A DNA stretch of 64,000 nt from Muribaculaceae bacterium (GTDB taxonomy: Bacteria; Bacteroidota; Bacteroidia; Bacteroidales; Muribaculaceae), in NCBI GenBank assembly GCA_022509185.1, contig JAFLTS010000004.1:59574-123573 (forward strand), read 5' to 3'. Position 1 is the first letter of the stretch, and every line of letters begins with the position of its first letter. The notes under the pieces are model-generated. The model worked only from the letters and a program-made list of their open reading frames with translations. It was not told the origin of the DNA and ran no database searches. Positions 17,950-26,046 of this stretch are shown here, in pieces. Both the position numbers and the translations under genes were made by a program.

Positions 17950-18948
17950 ATGAAGAAAATATTAAAGGTCATATTTCTTTTACTATTTTTATTAGGAGTA
18001 AGCGAGGTCAAAGGCTCTAAGCTTTCAATATCTGCAAAGCTTGATTCCGTAAATCTCATCATGGGTCAGCTCAATACTCTGCACCTTGAAGTAGTGGAAG
18101 ATGAGGGTACTCAAGGCCGCTTGTCTATCTTTCAGCAAATAGATAAAGTCAGAGGATACATTCCCGTATGCGGCGATAGTGTTGAACTGAGCACAAATTA
18201 CAAGGTGGATACAGTGCGCCTTGGTTCAGGGAAAATACAATTAAATTATAGCATACCGGTGCAGGCCTTTGATTCAGGCACCTATACTTTACCCAAGATT
18301 GTATATTATGCAGGAAAGGATTCTGCTGAATCAAATACTCTAACTTTCAACGTATATCCGGTCAATGTTACTGCCGAGGATCCCATAGCCGGTCTTTCAA
18401 CGGTGGAAGAGCCGGATGGAAAAAGGTTTTATGACTGGGTACCCGACTGGATTATAGATTTCTGGTGGATTTTTATAGTGATAGTTTTAGCTATATGTGC
18501 TTTCTATTATGGCATGAGGAATTATCGCAAACAAGGTTTGCCTTTCATCGCTCCCAAGCCTCAGCCCAAAGCATGGGAAATAGCCTTAGATTCTTTAAAG
18601 AGATTAAAAACAAGGAAGCTTTGGGAACAAGGTATGGAAAAGGAATATTTTACAGACCTTACAGATATCTTGAGAACCTATCTTTATGAAAGATTTGGAA
18701 TCAACGCTATGGAGATGACTACTCGCCAGATCATGGATAAGATTTATGAGAGTGATCTAAAAGATAAACGCGATTATGTGAAGCAAATACTGAATGTGGC
18801 TGATTTCGTTAAGTTTGCCAAGGTAAGACCTTTGCCGGCAGATAGTATCGCAGCTTATGACAATGCGGTTAAATTCGTTGAAGAAACCATACCGCAGGCA
18901 ACAGAGGAGAAGATTAATGAAGAGGCTGGAGGAGGAGCCCGAGAATGA
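17950..18948 (+). CDS. Bat-operon membrane protein of unknown function (DUF4381-like)
   Basis: The 332-residue protein starts with a signal peptide (KKILKVIFLLLFLLGVSEVKG), has a periplasmic beta-rich domain up to about residue 165, one strong membrane segment (IIDFWWIFIVIVLAICAFYY) and a cytoplasmic alpha-helical tail. The tail pattern LKRLKTRKLWEQGMEKEYFT and TDILRTYLYERFGINAMEMT resembles the DUF4381 and BatD C-terminal regions, where similar helices occur. It is always placed between DUF58 and batA in Bacteroidetes operons. It overlaps batA by four bases. A role in holding the VWA proteins at the membrane is conjecture. Confidence 0.75.
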   Translation: MKKILKVIFLLLFLLGVSEVKGSKLSISAKLDSVNLIMGQLNTLHLEVVEDEGTQGRLSIFQQIDKVRGYIPVCGDSVELSTNYKVDTVRLGSGKIQLNYSIPVQAFDSGTYTLPKIVYYAGKDSAESNTLTFNVYPVNVTAEDPIAGLSTVEEPDGKRFYDWVPDWIIDFWWIFIVIVLAICAFYYGMRNYRKQGLPFIAPKPQPKAWEIALDSLKRLKTRKLWEQGMEKEYFTDLTDILRTYLYERFGINAMEMTTRQIMDKIYESDLKDKRDYVKQILNVADFVKFAKVRPLPADSIAAYDNAVKFVEETIPQATEEKINEEAGGGARE

Positions 18949-19916
18949 AACATCCCGGATTATTATTCCTTCTCCTTTTATATATTCCTTTGATATATTG
19001 GTATATCAAAAAACAGAAGAATGCCAATCCTTCTTTAGGAGTTTCAAGCCTTACCCCGGTGGCCAAACTGCCGATTACATGGAAACAGCTGCTTATACAT
19101 TTTTGTTTTATACTTCAGTTGGTTGCTATTGGAGGTCTGATAGTTGCTCTTGCAAGACCTCAGACCCATGATAATTTCAATAAATCGCGTGTAAATGGAA
19201 CTGATATTGTGATAGCTCTGGATATTTCCGGAAGTATGAATGCCAAGGATTTTAAACCTTCAAGGTTTATTGCAGCAAAAGATGTGGCATCAAAATTTGT
19301 GAATCAGAGGGAACACGACAATATGGGCTTGGTTGTTTTTGCCGGTGAAAGCCTTTCTCTAATGCCTCTAACCAATGACCGGGGAGCCTTGATTAATGCT
19401 ATAGACAATATTCAAATGGGAGATCTTACGGATGGTACTGCCATAGGTGACGGCCTTGTGAGTGCTATTAACAGAATCATTTCAGGAAAAGCAAAATCCA
19501 AAAGCATCATACTTCTTACCGATGGCACAAATAATGCCGGAGAAGTACCCCCGGCAACTGCTGCACAGATTGCAAGACAAAAGGGGGTAAGGGTATATAC
19601 AATTGGAGTAGGTACTAACGGTACCATTAAAATACCGGATCCTTATGGCTTTTCTTCTACAACTATAGAAACAAAAATAGACGAAGAGTCTCTTAGAGAG
19701 ATCGCAGAGACAACCAATGGGAAATATTTCAGGGCTAAGGATGAGAAGGTATTGAAAAAAGTATTTGAGGAGATAGATAAGCTTGAAAAAAGTATTCTGG
19801 ATATAGACAGATTTACTTATACCGAAGAGAATTTTGAACCTTGGATTCTTCTTTCTTTGTGTGCATTGGGATTATATCTGTTGCTACGTTACACTATTTT
19901 GAGACGAATACCGTAA
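18945..19916 (+). CDS. batA: BatA, membrane-bound VWA protein
   Basis: The 323-residue protein has two N-terminal membrane segments (about 5-22 and 50-70), a VWA domain facing the periplasm or cytoplasm and one C-terminal membrane helix (PWILLSLCALGLYLLLRY). The metal-ion-dependent adhesion site is intact: ALDISGSMNAKDF, with Asp93, Ser95 and Ser97, followed by the Thr (DGTAIGDG) and Asp (LLTDGTNN) ligands. It starts within the upstream gene's stop and is followed after 27 nt by its paralogue batB. BatA and BatB are reported to form complexes in Bacteroidetes and Leptospira. Confidence 0.93.
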   Translation: MKHPGLLFLLLLYIPLIYWYIKKQKNANPSLGVSSLTPVAKLPITWKQLLIHFCFILQLVAIGGLIVALARPQTHDNFNKSRVNGTDIVIALDISGSMNAKDFKPSRFIAAKDVASKFVNQREHDNMGLVVFAGESLSLMPLTNDRGALINAIDNIQMGDLTDGTAIGDGLVSAINRIISGKAKSKSIILLTDGTNNAGEVPPATAAQIARQKGVRVYTIGVGTNGTIKIPDPYGFSSTTIETKIDEESLREIAETTNGKYFRAKDEKVLKKVFEEIDKLEKSILDIDRFTYTEENFEPWILLSLCALGLYLLLRYTILRRIP

Positions 19917-19943
19917 AATTAAAATTCAAAATAATACTGGAGA

Positions 19944-20990
19944 ATGTTCAGTTTCGCTCATCCCGGACTTTTATTCTTGCTCTTGCTCATTCCATTTTTT
20001 GTGGTTTTGTATGCATGGGCAAGGTATGCTCGTAGCCGGAAGTTGAAAAAATTCGGAAGACCCTCTACTCTTGCTCCCTTGATGCCGGATGTGTCTCCTT
20101 TTAAACCTCCATTGAAACTTACAATTGAGATGGCAGCTCTTTTCCTGATTATCTTTTGTCTGGCACGTCCTTGGGGAGGTGTAAAGGATGAAAAGACTGT
20201 GAAGGAGGGCATAGAAGTGATAATAGCAGTTGATGCCAGCAACTCCATGTATGCTTCATCTACTTCTGATGAAAAAGGGAACGATAGAATGCGTACGGCA
20301 AAACTAATGCTGGAGAAATTAATAAACAGACTGGATAATGACAGGGTAGGCCTTATCGTTTATGCCGGCGATGCTTACACACTGATACCGGTGACCAATG
20401 ATTACGTTTCGGCCAAAATGTTTCTTAATTCTATAGACCCGTCTCAAATCGATAATCAGGGCACAGATATTTCTTCTGCAATACGAATGGCAACCACATC
20501 TTTCAGTGAGGATAAAAATATCGGTAAAGCCATAATTCTTATCACCGACGCTGATGAGTTGGAGGATGAAGAGGGAGTAATGAGCTCGGCTCAAAAGGCT
20601 GCCCATGATGGCATACAAATAGATGTTGTAGGTTTGGGTAGTACAACACCGGTGCCTATACCATTGAAAAATGGCAGTTATATGATTGACCCGTTCACCG
20701 GAGAGAGGGCTATGACTGCATTGAATGAAGACCTGGCAGCAGCTATAGCCAAAGCCGGAAACGGGATATATGTGAATGCATCTAACCGTGAGGCCCTAAA
20801 TGAGCTTGACAAACAGTTAGAGACCTTGAAGAAAGCTTCTCTTGAGTCGAGTATTTCTGCAGTTCATGATGAACTTTTCCCGCTATTCGCCATATTCGCG
20901 CTGGCATTATTGGTGTTAGATATATTTATTCTTGACAGGAAAATAGGCTGGCTTGACAAGATAACCTTTTTCAAGAAAGAAACTACATGA
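19944..20990 (+). CDS. batB: BatB, membrane-bound VWA protein
   Basis: A 348-residue paralogue of BatA. Two N-terminal membrane segments (8-27 and 58-75), a VWA domain with MIDAS AVDASNSMYAS (Asp97, Ser99, Ser101; a DxSxS form), DNQGTDISSAI and LITDADELEDEEG, and a C-terminal helix (LFPLFAIFALALLVLDIFIL). The motif MRTAKLMLEKLINRL is typical of BatB. The stop overlaps the batC start by four bases. The intact MIDAS suggests divalent-metal-dependent protein binding. The link to aerotolerance comes from work on the Bat operon in B. fragilis. Confidence 0.93.
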   Translation: MFSFAHPGLLFLLLLIPFFVVLYAWARYARSRKLKKFGRPSTLAPLMPDVSPFKPPLKLTIEMAALFLIIFCLARPWGGVKDEKTVKEGIEVIIAVDASNSMYASSTSDEKGNDRMRTAKLMLEKLINRLDNDRVGLIVYAGDAYTLIPVTNDYVSAKMFLNSIDPSQIDNQGTDISSAIRMATTSFSEDKNIGKAIILITDADELEDEEGVMSSAQKAAHDGIQIDVVGLGSTTPVPIPLKNGSYMIDPFTGERAMTALNEDLAAAIAKAGNGIYVNASNREALNELDKQLETLKKASLESSISAVHDELFPLFAIFALALLVLDIFILDRKIGWLDKITFFKKETT

Positions 20991-21793
20991 GTTCCATACA
21001 GAAAATATTTCTACTTTTAGGCTTGTTTTTTGCCTGCGGCTTTATTAATTTGTCTTATGCGGCAGATAAGGCTGAGGGCACAGTTTCTACTAAAAAAGAG
21101 CGTAACCACATCACAAAGGGTAATAAGTTCTATGAGGAGGGAAAATTCAAAGAAGCTATGCAACAGTATAAAGATGCCCTCGAGGAGAATTCTTCTTCTG
21201 TAGTTGGAAGATATAACTTAGGGTTGTCTGAAATACAAATAGGATCTAATCCCAATGACACCTCAGCGGCCGCCAAGAAATTGCTGGAATCAGGCGTAAA
21301 AAATATGCAACAGATAGCTAACATGGGGTCTAAACGTCCCGAGCTTGCTTCAAGAGCTAATTATAATCTTGGAAATGTTGCTTTTAATTCTCAGGATTAT
21401 CAAAAATCCATAGATTATTACAAACAAGCTCTCCGATTAAATCCCTCAGATGAGAATGCAAGAAGAAATCTAAGAATTGCTCAATTAAAACTGCAGAATG
21501 AGGATCAGCAACAGGACCAGAATCAGGATCAACAAGATCAGGAACAGGATAAGGAGCAAGAACAAGAACAAGATCAGAATCAGGACCAGAACGATAATCA
21601 GGACCAGAATCAGGATCAACAGGAACAGAATCAGGATCAGCAAGACCAACAATCCCAGAGTGATTTAAACCAACAGACAGCTGAGCAGATTTTAAATGCT
21701 ATTGAAAATAAGGAAAACCAGACACGTGCAAGAGTAGCAGGACAAAATGCTGAGAAGAGCCGTGAACGTAACCGCAATCGCAGAAACTGGTAA
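20987..21793 (+). CDS. batC: BatC, TPR protein with Gln/Asp-rich tail
   Basis: The 268-residue protein has a signal peptide (cleavage near Ala25-Ala26) and TPR repeats at about residues 40-80 and 123-165 (SRANYNLGNVAFNSQDYQKS, SIDYYKQALRLNPSDENAR). It then has a low-complexity tract of Gln, Asp, Glu and Asn from 171 to about 230 built on DQNQDQ units. The last 35 residues are basic (RERNRNRRNW). The tract corresponds to 21497-21676 of the DNA and is made of imperfect repeats that could expand or contract. TPR and disordered parts suggest a periplasmic scaffold for BatA/BatB. It is translationally coupled to batB. Confidence 0.9.
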   Translation: MSSIQKIFLLLGLFFACGFINLSYAADKAEGTVSTKKERNHITKGNKFYEEGKFKEAMQQYKDALEENSSSVVGRYNLGLSEIQIGSNPNDTSAAAKKLLESGVKNMQQIANMGSKRPELASRANYNLGNVAFNSQDYQKSIDYYKQALRLNPSDENARRNLRIAQLKLQNEDQQQDQNQDQQDQEQDKEQEQEQDQNQDQNDNQDQNQDQQEQNQDQQDQQSQSDLNQQTAEQILNAIENKENQTRARVAGQNAEKSRERNRNRRNW

Positions 21794-21805
21794 AAGAAGC
21801 CAAGG

Positions 21806-23644
21806 ATGAAAACCGGAATTACGAAACATATTTTATTATCTTTCCTATTTTTGGCATGTATATTTGATATGTCATCTCAATCAGTAACACTTTCCGTATC
21901 TCCGGGAAGAGGAAAGAGAGAGATATCCGTAGGTGATCTTTTTTATATCACGATAGAAGTAAAGGATGTAAATGGGAGTCCTGAAAAACCCGGTGATGTC
22001 GGAGGTGCTAAGGTGATATATTTCGACCGTACCGGACAATGGTCTAGTTTCTCAAGTGTTAACGGTAAAACCACTCAGAGTGTAAGTTATACTTATACTG
22101 TGACTTTAAGAGCTCAGGAAGAGGGTAAATTCACATTTGGACCAATTACTGTGGGAGGGGTAAAAAGTAATAGTGTGGTTTATGCTATAGGTGCTCCTAT
22201 GCCTCAGCAACAACCCGTAGAACCCGGTAATAAAAATCAGGGACAGAGTTCGCAGGATAAACCTGAATATATCGGGAAAGGAGATGGTAATCTCTTTATG
22301 AGAGCAGAAGTTTCACAATCTTCTGCATATGTTAATCAGGCAATACTTTATACAGTAAAACTCTATTCCACCTATGATGCTATAAAATTTATCGGAGCAA
22401 CCGCCTCTCCAAAATTTGATGGATTTGTTGTAGAAGAATCTAAAGATATCTCTACCTCATTAGAATATGAAACCTATAATGGCAAGACCTACGCTACAGC
22501 GATAATAGCCCGTTATATAATCTTCCCTCAGCACGAAGGAAACTTGACAGTGAAAGGTAATACTTATACAGTTAGTGTTGACCAACGTGAATATTACAGA
22601 GATCCTTTCTATGGGCACCTTTCAGTATCGAAACCCCTGCAACTGAACGTAACTCCTAATGAACTGAGTATAAATGTGAAAGGTCTGCCCGCTCCTATAC
22701 CTGCTGATTTTTCCGGAGGAGTTGGCCAATTTTCAATCCACAGTGAGTTGCCTGCACAAAAATTTGTTACAAATCAAGTAGGCTCAATAGTATACACTGT
22801 GGAGGGAACAGGAAACATTAAATATATCTCTTTACCGGATTTGCAAAATATTTATCCTTCGGAATTGGAAGTTTATACTCCTACATCTGAGACTAATGTG
22901 AATGTAGGGAGTTATGATGTTTCGGGAAAGGTGAAATTCGATTACTCATTTATGCCACTTGAATGGGGTAACTTTCGTATACCTGATTTAAAACTTGTAT
23001 ATTTCAATCCCAAGACAGGCAGATATGAAACAAGTGTGGCAAAAGGATATGAAATTGTAGTGGAACGTGGTACGGGATCAGACAAATCACAGACAAAGAC
23101 TAAGGCTTCTTTTGATTCTCAACTTATGCCGGTTACAACAGATCTTGCATTCAAACACAGGCCTTATGTTTATGGATTTTTCTATTGGCTTTTCTATATC
23201 ATACCACTTGGAGGAATAATAATAACATACATTTGGTATAAATCATATCTTGCTGCTAATTCAGATGTCCTGGCAGTTAGAAGCAGAAAGGCAAACCGAA
23301 TGGCAAGACGTAGACTTAAGAGAGCATATGCATATATGAAAGCTGGAGACCGTAATAATTTCTATGATGAGATTTTGACTTCGTTATGGGGTTATATCGG
23401 TGATAAACTCAGCATACCGGTTTCAGAACTAAGCAGAGAAAATATAAGTGGAAAACTCGCTATGCGAGACATTTCTGACGAAGAAATAGAACACCTTATA
23501 AAATTAATAGATGACGTGGAGTTCGAGAAATATGCACCTTCTTCTGCTACTTCGGAAATGAATGAAATCTATGATAAGACTATTAATATGATGAACTCTT
23601 TGGAAGATGCTTTTAAAATGAACAGAAAAAATGAAGAATTATAG
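21806..23644 (+). CDS. batD: BatD, oxygen-tolerance membrane protein
   Basis: The 612-residue protein starts with a signal peptide (LLSFLFLACIFDMSS) and has several beta-sandwich domains in the periplasm. The BatD signature segments are DLFYITIEVKDV and later YTVEGTGNIKYISLPDL. One strong membrane segment lies near residues 450-475 (FFYWLFYIIPLGGIIITYIW), followed by a cytoplasmic helical tail rich in Arg/Lys (RSRKANRMARRRLKRAY) with SLWGYIGDKLSIPVSELSRE. This tail resembles that of the 17950-18948 protein. BatD is the largest fixed member of Bacteroidetes Bat operons. Its end overlaps the batE start by 14 bases. Confidence 0.92.
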   Translation: MKTGITKHILLSFLFLACIFDMSSQSVTLSVSPGRGKREISVGDLFYITIEVKDVNGSPEKPGDVGGAKVIYFDRTGQWSSFSSVNGKTTQSVSYTYTVTLRAQEEGKFTFGPITVGGVKSNSVVYAIGAPMPQQQPVEPGNKNQGQSSQDKPEYIGKGDGNLFMRAEVSQSSAYVNQAILYTVKLYSTYDAIKFIGATASPKFDGFVVEESKDISTSLEYETYNGKTYATAIIARYIIFPQHEGNLTVKGNTYTVSVDQREYYRDPFYGHLSVSKPLQLNVTPNELSINVKGLPAPIPADFSGGVGQFSIHSELPAQKFVTNQVGSIVYTVEGTGNIKYISLPDLQNIYPSELEVYTPTSETNVNVGSYDVSGKVKFDYSFMPLEWGNFRIPDLKLVYFNPKTGRYETSVAKGYEIVVERGTGSDKSQTKTKASFDSQLMPVTTDLAFKHRPYVYGFFYWLFYIIPLGGIIITYIWYKSYLAANSDVLAVRSRKANRMARRRLKRAYAYMKAGDRNNFYDEILTSLWGYIGDKLSIPVSELSRENISGKLAMRDISDEEIEHLIKLIDDVEFEKYAPSSATSEMNEIYDKTINMMNSLEDAFKMNRKNEEL

Positions 23645-24446
23645 ACGTTTTATTACGATACTTACTATAGGAGTTTTTTTCTGCGGAATAAAGGCGAATC
23701 CAAATATAGGGGCAGCTGATTCTGCTTATAATGCCGGCAATTATCTTAAAGCCATAGAAATTTACAGCGAAGTTGCAGAGAATTATGGTGTATCTGCACC
23801 ACTGTTATTCAATATGGGGAATGCCTTTATGCAGGAAGGTGATTACGGAAACGCAATGCTTTGTTATCAGAAGGCTAAAAAACTTGATCCATCAAATAAA
23901 CGTATCAATGCCAATCTAACCTATTTGACAGGTAAAGTGGAGGATGCAAACAAAGCAGAACAGAAAGGGAAAAGAAAAAGGGTATCTGAAGATACACCGA
24001 ATTTTTTCCAAAATATACATAAAAGTGTAGCCACGGATATTTCTTCCAATATGTGGGCAGGTTGGGCAGCTTCTTTCTTCCTTCTCTTCTCAGGTTGCGT
24101 GATTCTGTATCTTTTCACTTCTAATGTAATATTAAGGAAAACGGGATTTTTTGGCGGATTTATATTTTTAGGAATTAGCATGATATTTCTCGTATGTGCT
24201 TACAGCGGAGCCGCAGAGAGTGAAAATCATGAATACGGCGTGATTCTTAGCTTCAAAACCGTACTAAAGACAGAACCAGTAAATACCAACCAAGAAGAAA
24301 ACCAGGAGGGGGTGCTCACACGGGGTACTAAAATCAGGATTATATCAGAGGAAACCGATGCTGAAGGGGTAGTAAACTGGTATAAGATAAGGTTAAATTC
24401 GGATTATATAGGATGGGTAGAAGCCAAGGATATCGCCATAATCTGA
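23631..24446 (+). CDS. batE: BatE, TPR protein with SH3-like C-terminus
   Basis: The 271-residue protein has a signal peptide, TPR repeats near residues 30-100 (ADSAYNAGNYLKAIEIYSEV, LFNMGNAFMQEGDYGNAMLC), two membrane helices at about 140-165 and 168-190, and a C-terminal bacterial SH3-like part with GVLTRGTKIRIISEETDAEG and LNSDYIGWVEAKDI. This order is that of BatE. It ends the eight-gene Bat operon. The SH3-like domain could contact the wall or a partner protein. The ATG used overlaps batD by 14 bases, indicating coupling. Confidence 0.9.
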   Translation: MKNYRRFITILTIGVFFCGIKANPNIGAADSAYNAGNYLKAIEIYSEVAENYGVSAPLLFNMGNAFMQEGDYGNAMLCYQKAKKLDPSNKRINANLTYLTGKVEDANKAEQKGKRKRVSEDTPNFFQNIHKSVATDISSNMWAGWAASFFLLFSGCVILYLFTSNVILRKTGFFGGFIFLGISMIFLVCAYSGAAESENHEYGVILSFKTVLKTEPVNTNQEENQEGVLTRGTKIRIISEETDAEGVVNWYKIRLNSDYIGWVEAKDIAII

Positions 24447-24579
24447 TATGTTGTAAAACATCCTTTATTAAAGATAAAAACTTTGGTTACGGAAAAAATA
24501 ATATTTAAATTAGCATATCAAACTCCTTGTAAAGGAAAGGCAATCTAAAAGAGAAATAAGAATTAAAAAAATATCAGAC

Positions 24580-24840
24580 ATGAGCAAAACAATAACTTTC
24601 AATGAGCTCCGCAGACTTAAAGACAGTCTGCCTGACGGTGCGACGCATCGAATAGCAGATGAGCTGAACCTTACAGTTCAAACAGTACGTAATTATTTCG
24701 GCGGTGTGAATTATCAGTTTGGTAAGAATGTGGGGATGCATATAGAACCGGGGCCTGACGGAGGAATTGTTGTGCTTGATGACACCACAATATACGATAT
24801 GGCAGTGAAGATCCTTGAAGAGAAAAATAAAGAGGATTAA
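24580..24840 (+). CDS. Small helix-turn-helix DNA-binding protein
   Basis: An 86-residue protein with a helix-turn-helix at about residues 22-40: HRIADELNLTVQTVRNYFGG. The first helix carries ADEL and the recognition helix TVQTVRNYF, similar to LacI-type or sigma-like HTH units. The second half (IEPGPDGGIVVLDDTTIYDM) is conserved in small Bacteroidetes DNA-binding proteins that I recall without an assigned function. It could be a nucleoid-like or regulatory protein. It is followed by a strong intrinsic terminator and then the universal stress gene. I see no exact promoter box in the 133 bases upstream. Confidence 0.75.
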   Translation: MSKTITFNELRRLKDSLPDGATHRIADELNLTVQTVRNYFGGVNYQFGKNVGMHIEPGPDGGIVVLDDTTIYDMAVKILEEKNKED

Positions 24841-24873
24841 AATTCAGTGACCACAATATAAAAACATAAATTC

Positions 24874-24900
24874 GGCGTTCCGGCCTTCGGAACGCCTTTT
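24874..24900 (+). terminator. Strong intrinsic terminator ahead of the universal stress gene
   Basis: A perfect 9-bp GC-rich stem (GGCGTTCCG at 24874-24882, its complement at 24888-24896) with a five-base loop is followed by TTTT. It lies 33 nt after the HTH gene stop and only 7 nt before the next ATG. Confidence 0.85.
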
Positions 24901-24907
24901 GTGAATT

Positions 24908-26044
24908 ATGGAAGATAAATTTATAACGCTTGCAATCCACACTTCGGAGCATGCCATGGCTTTGAAGAGGATACTTGAAACACACGGAATGGAGGTAAGG
25001 CTACAAAATTATGTAGCCACGGGAGTGCGTATAGCAGTGGGAGTCAGAGTCATGATTCATGAAAAGGATCTGCCAATGGCCTTGAAGATCACTGAAAGTA
25101 TCGAACAGCTTTCTACGCTGAATATGGATAACATACTTAGCGGCCATAAGGGAGAATTGCTCATTCCGGTTGATTTCAATGACTATTGCTTATGTGCGTG
25201 CCGTTCAGGTTTCGATTTAGCTTCGCATATGCATCTCCAACCGGTGATTTTGCATGCTTATCCTACCCCGGTGTTTAATACATCGTTCACTCTTGATGAT
25301 ACTATTGATCCGGGTATGGACAATTCTTTTGAAGAGGAGTTTAATGAAGTAGAGATGAGCAAGGATTTCCAAAAGCAGGGAAGAAAGAAAATGAAAGAAC
25401 TCATTGAAACCCTGCATCGAGAACAAAAGGAAGGCACACTCCCCGACCTTAATTTCAAAGCTTTGATGGAAGACGGTGTTGCCGAAGATGTGATCAAAGA
25501 ATATTGTCGTCTTTCTCCTCCCTCACTTGTGGTAATGGTTACACGAGGTAAAGAGAAAAAAGGTGAACAACTAATCGGAAGTGTCACAGCTGAAGTGTTA
25601 GACGATTGCAAAGTACCTGTTTTATCCATTCCGGAGAATTGTAATTTCACTCTGGTAAAGAATCTAAAAGAAGTGATATTCTTGTGTAATCTTGACCAGC
25701 ATGATCTTATAACTGTAGACACCTTTATGAGAATGTTTGAATATCCGGATGTGACCATCACACTGATCCCTATAGGAGAGAGACAGGACAAACAACTTAA
25801 AAACAAATTGCTCAATCTTAAAAATTACTTCAGTAAAACCTATCCTACAGCACATTTTATCACAGCGATTCTATCTTCCAAATCATTTATGGATGATTTT
25901 AATCATTATGAATCCCAAAGAGGAACGGAAATGATAGTTGTGCCAAACAGGAAAAAGAATGCTTTCATGAGGCTTTTTAATCCCGGGATAGCTCATCGGC
26001 TTTTATTTCAAAGAGATCTGCCTTTGCTCTCCATTCCTATATAA
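24908..26044 (+). CDS. Universal stress (UspA-like) protein with DUF2007-like N-terminus
   Basis: In this 378-residue protein residues 1-72 resemble the DUF2007 signal-transducer fold (EHAMALKRILETHGMEVRLQNYV). The part after 80 resembles one or two UspA domains: LLIPVDFNDYCLCACRSGFDLA, ASHMHLQPVILHAYPTP, then SVTAEVLDDCKVPVLSIPE and LFQRDLPLLSIP. The usual ATP motif GxxGS-V is seen as LIGSVTAEV. A long acidic insertion lies near 125-155. It is 3 nt from mutS2, so both are probably co-transcribed. The start codon lies immediately behind a terminator hairpin, so expression may depend on read-through. Confidence 0.75.
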   Translation: MEDKFITLAIHTSEHAMALKRILETHGMEVRLQNYVATGVRIAVGVRVMIHEKDLPMALKITESIEQLSTLNMDNILSGHKGELLIPVDFNDYCLCACRSGFDLASHMHLQPVILHAYPTPVFNTSFTLDDTIDPGMDNSFEEEFNEVEMSKDFQKQGRKKMKELIETLHREQKEGTLPDLNFKALMEDGVAEDVIKEYCRLSPPSLVVMVTRGKEKKGEQLIGSVTAEVLDDCKVPVLSIPENCNFTLVKNLKEVIFLCNLDQHDLITVDTFMRMFEYPDVTITLIPIGERQDKQLKNKLLNLKNYFSKTYPTAHFITAILSSKSFMDDFNHYESQRGTEMIVVPNRKKNAFMRLFNPGIAHRLLFQRDLPLLSIPI

Positions 26045-26046
26045 CT

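Noticed and set aside
21497..21676. CRISPR-like or tandem-array reading of the repeats in batC
   Set aside because: The repeats are short, imperfect, in frame and encode a Gln/Asp-rich tail; there are no spacers or cas genes.
25258..25815. 185-residue antisense open frame opposite the universal stress gene
   Set aside because: The plus-strand frame shows recognisable family motifs and coupling to mutS2. The antisense product is Ser-rich with no domain.
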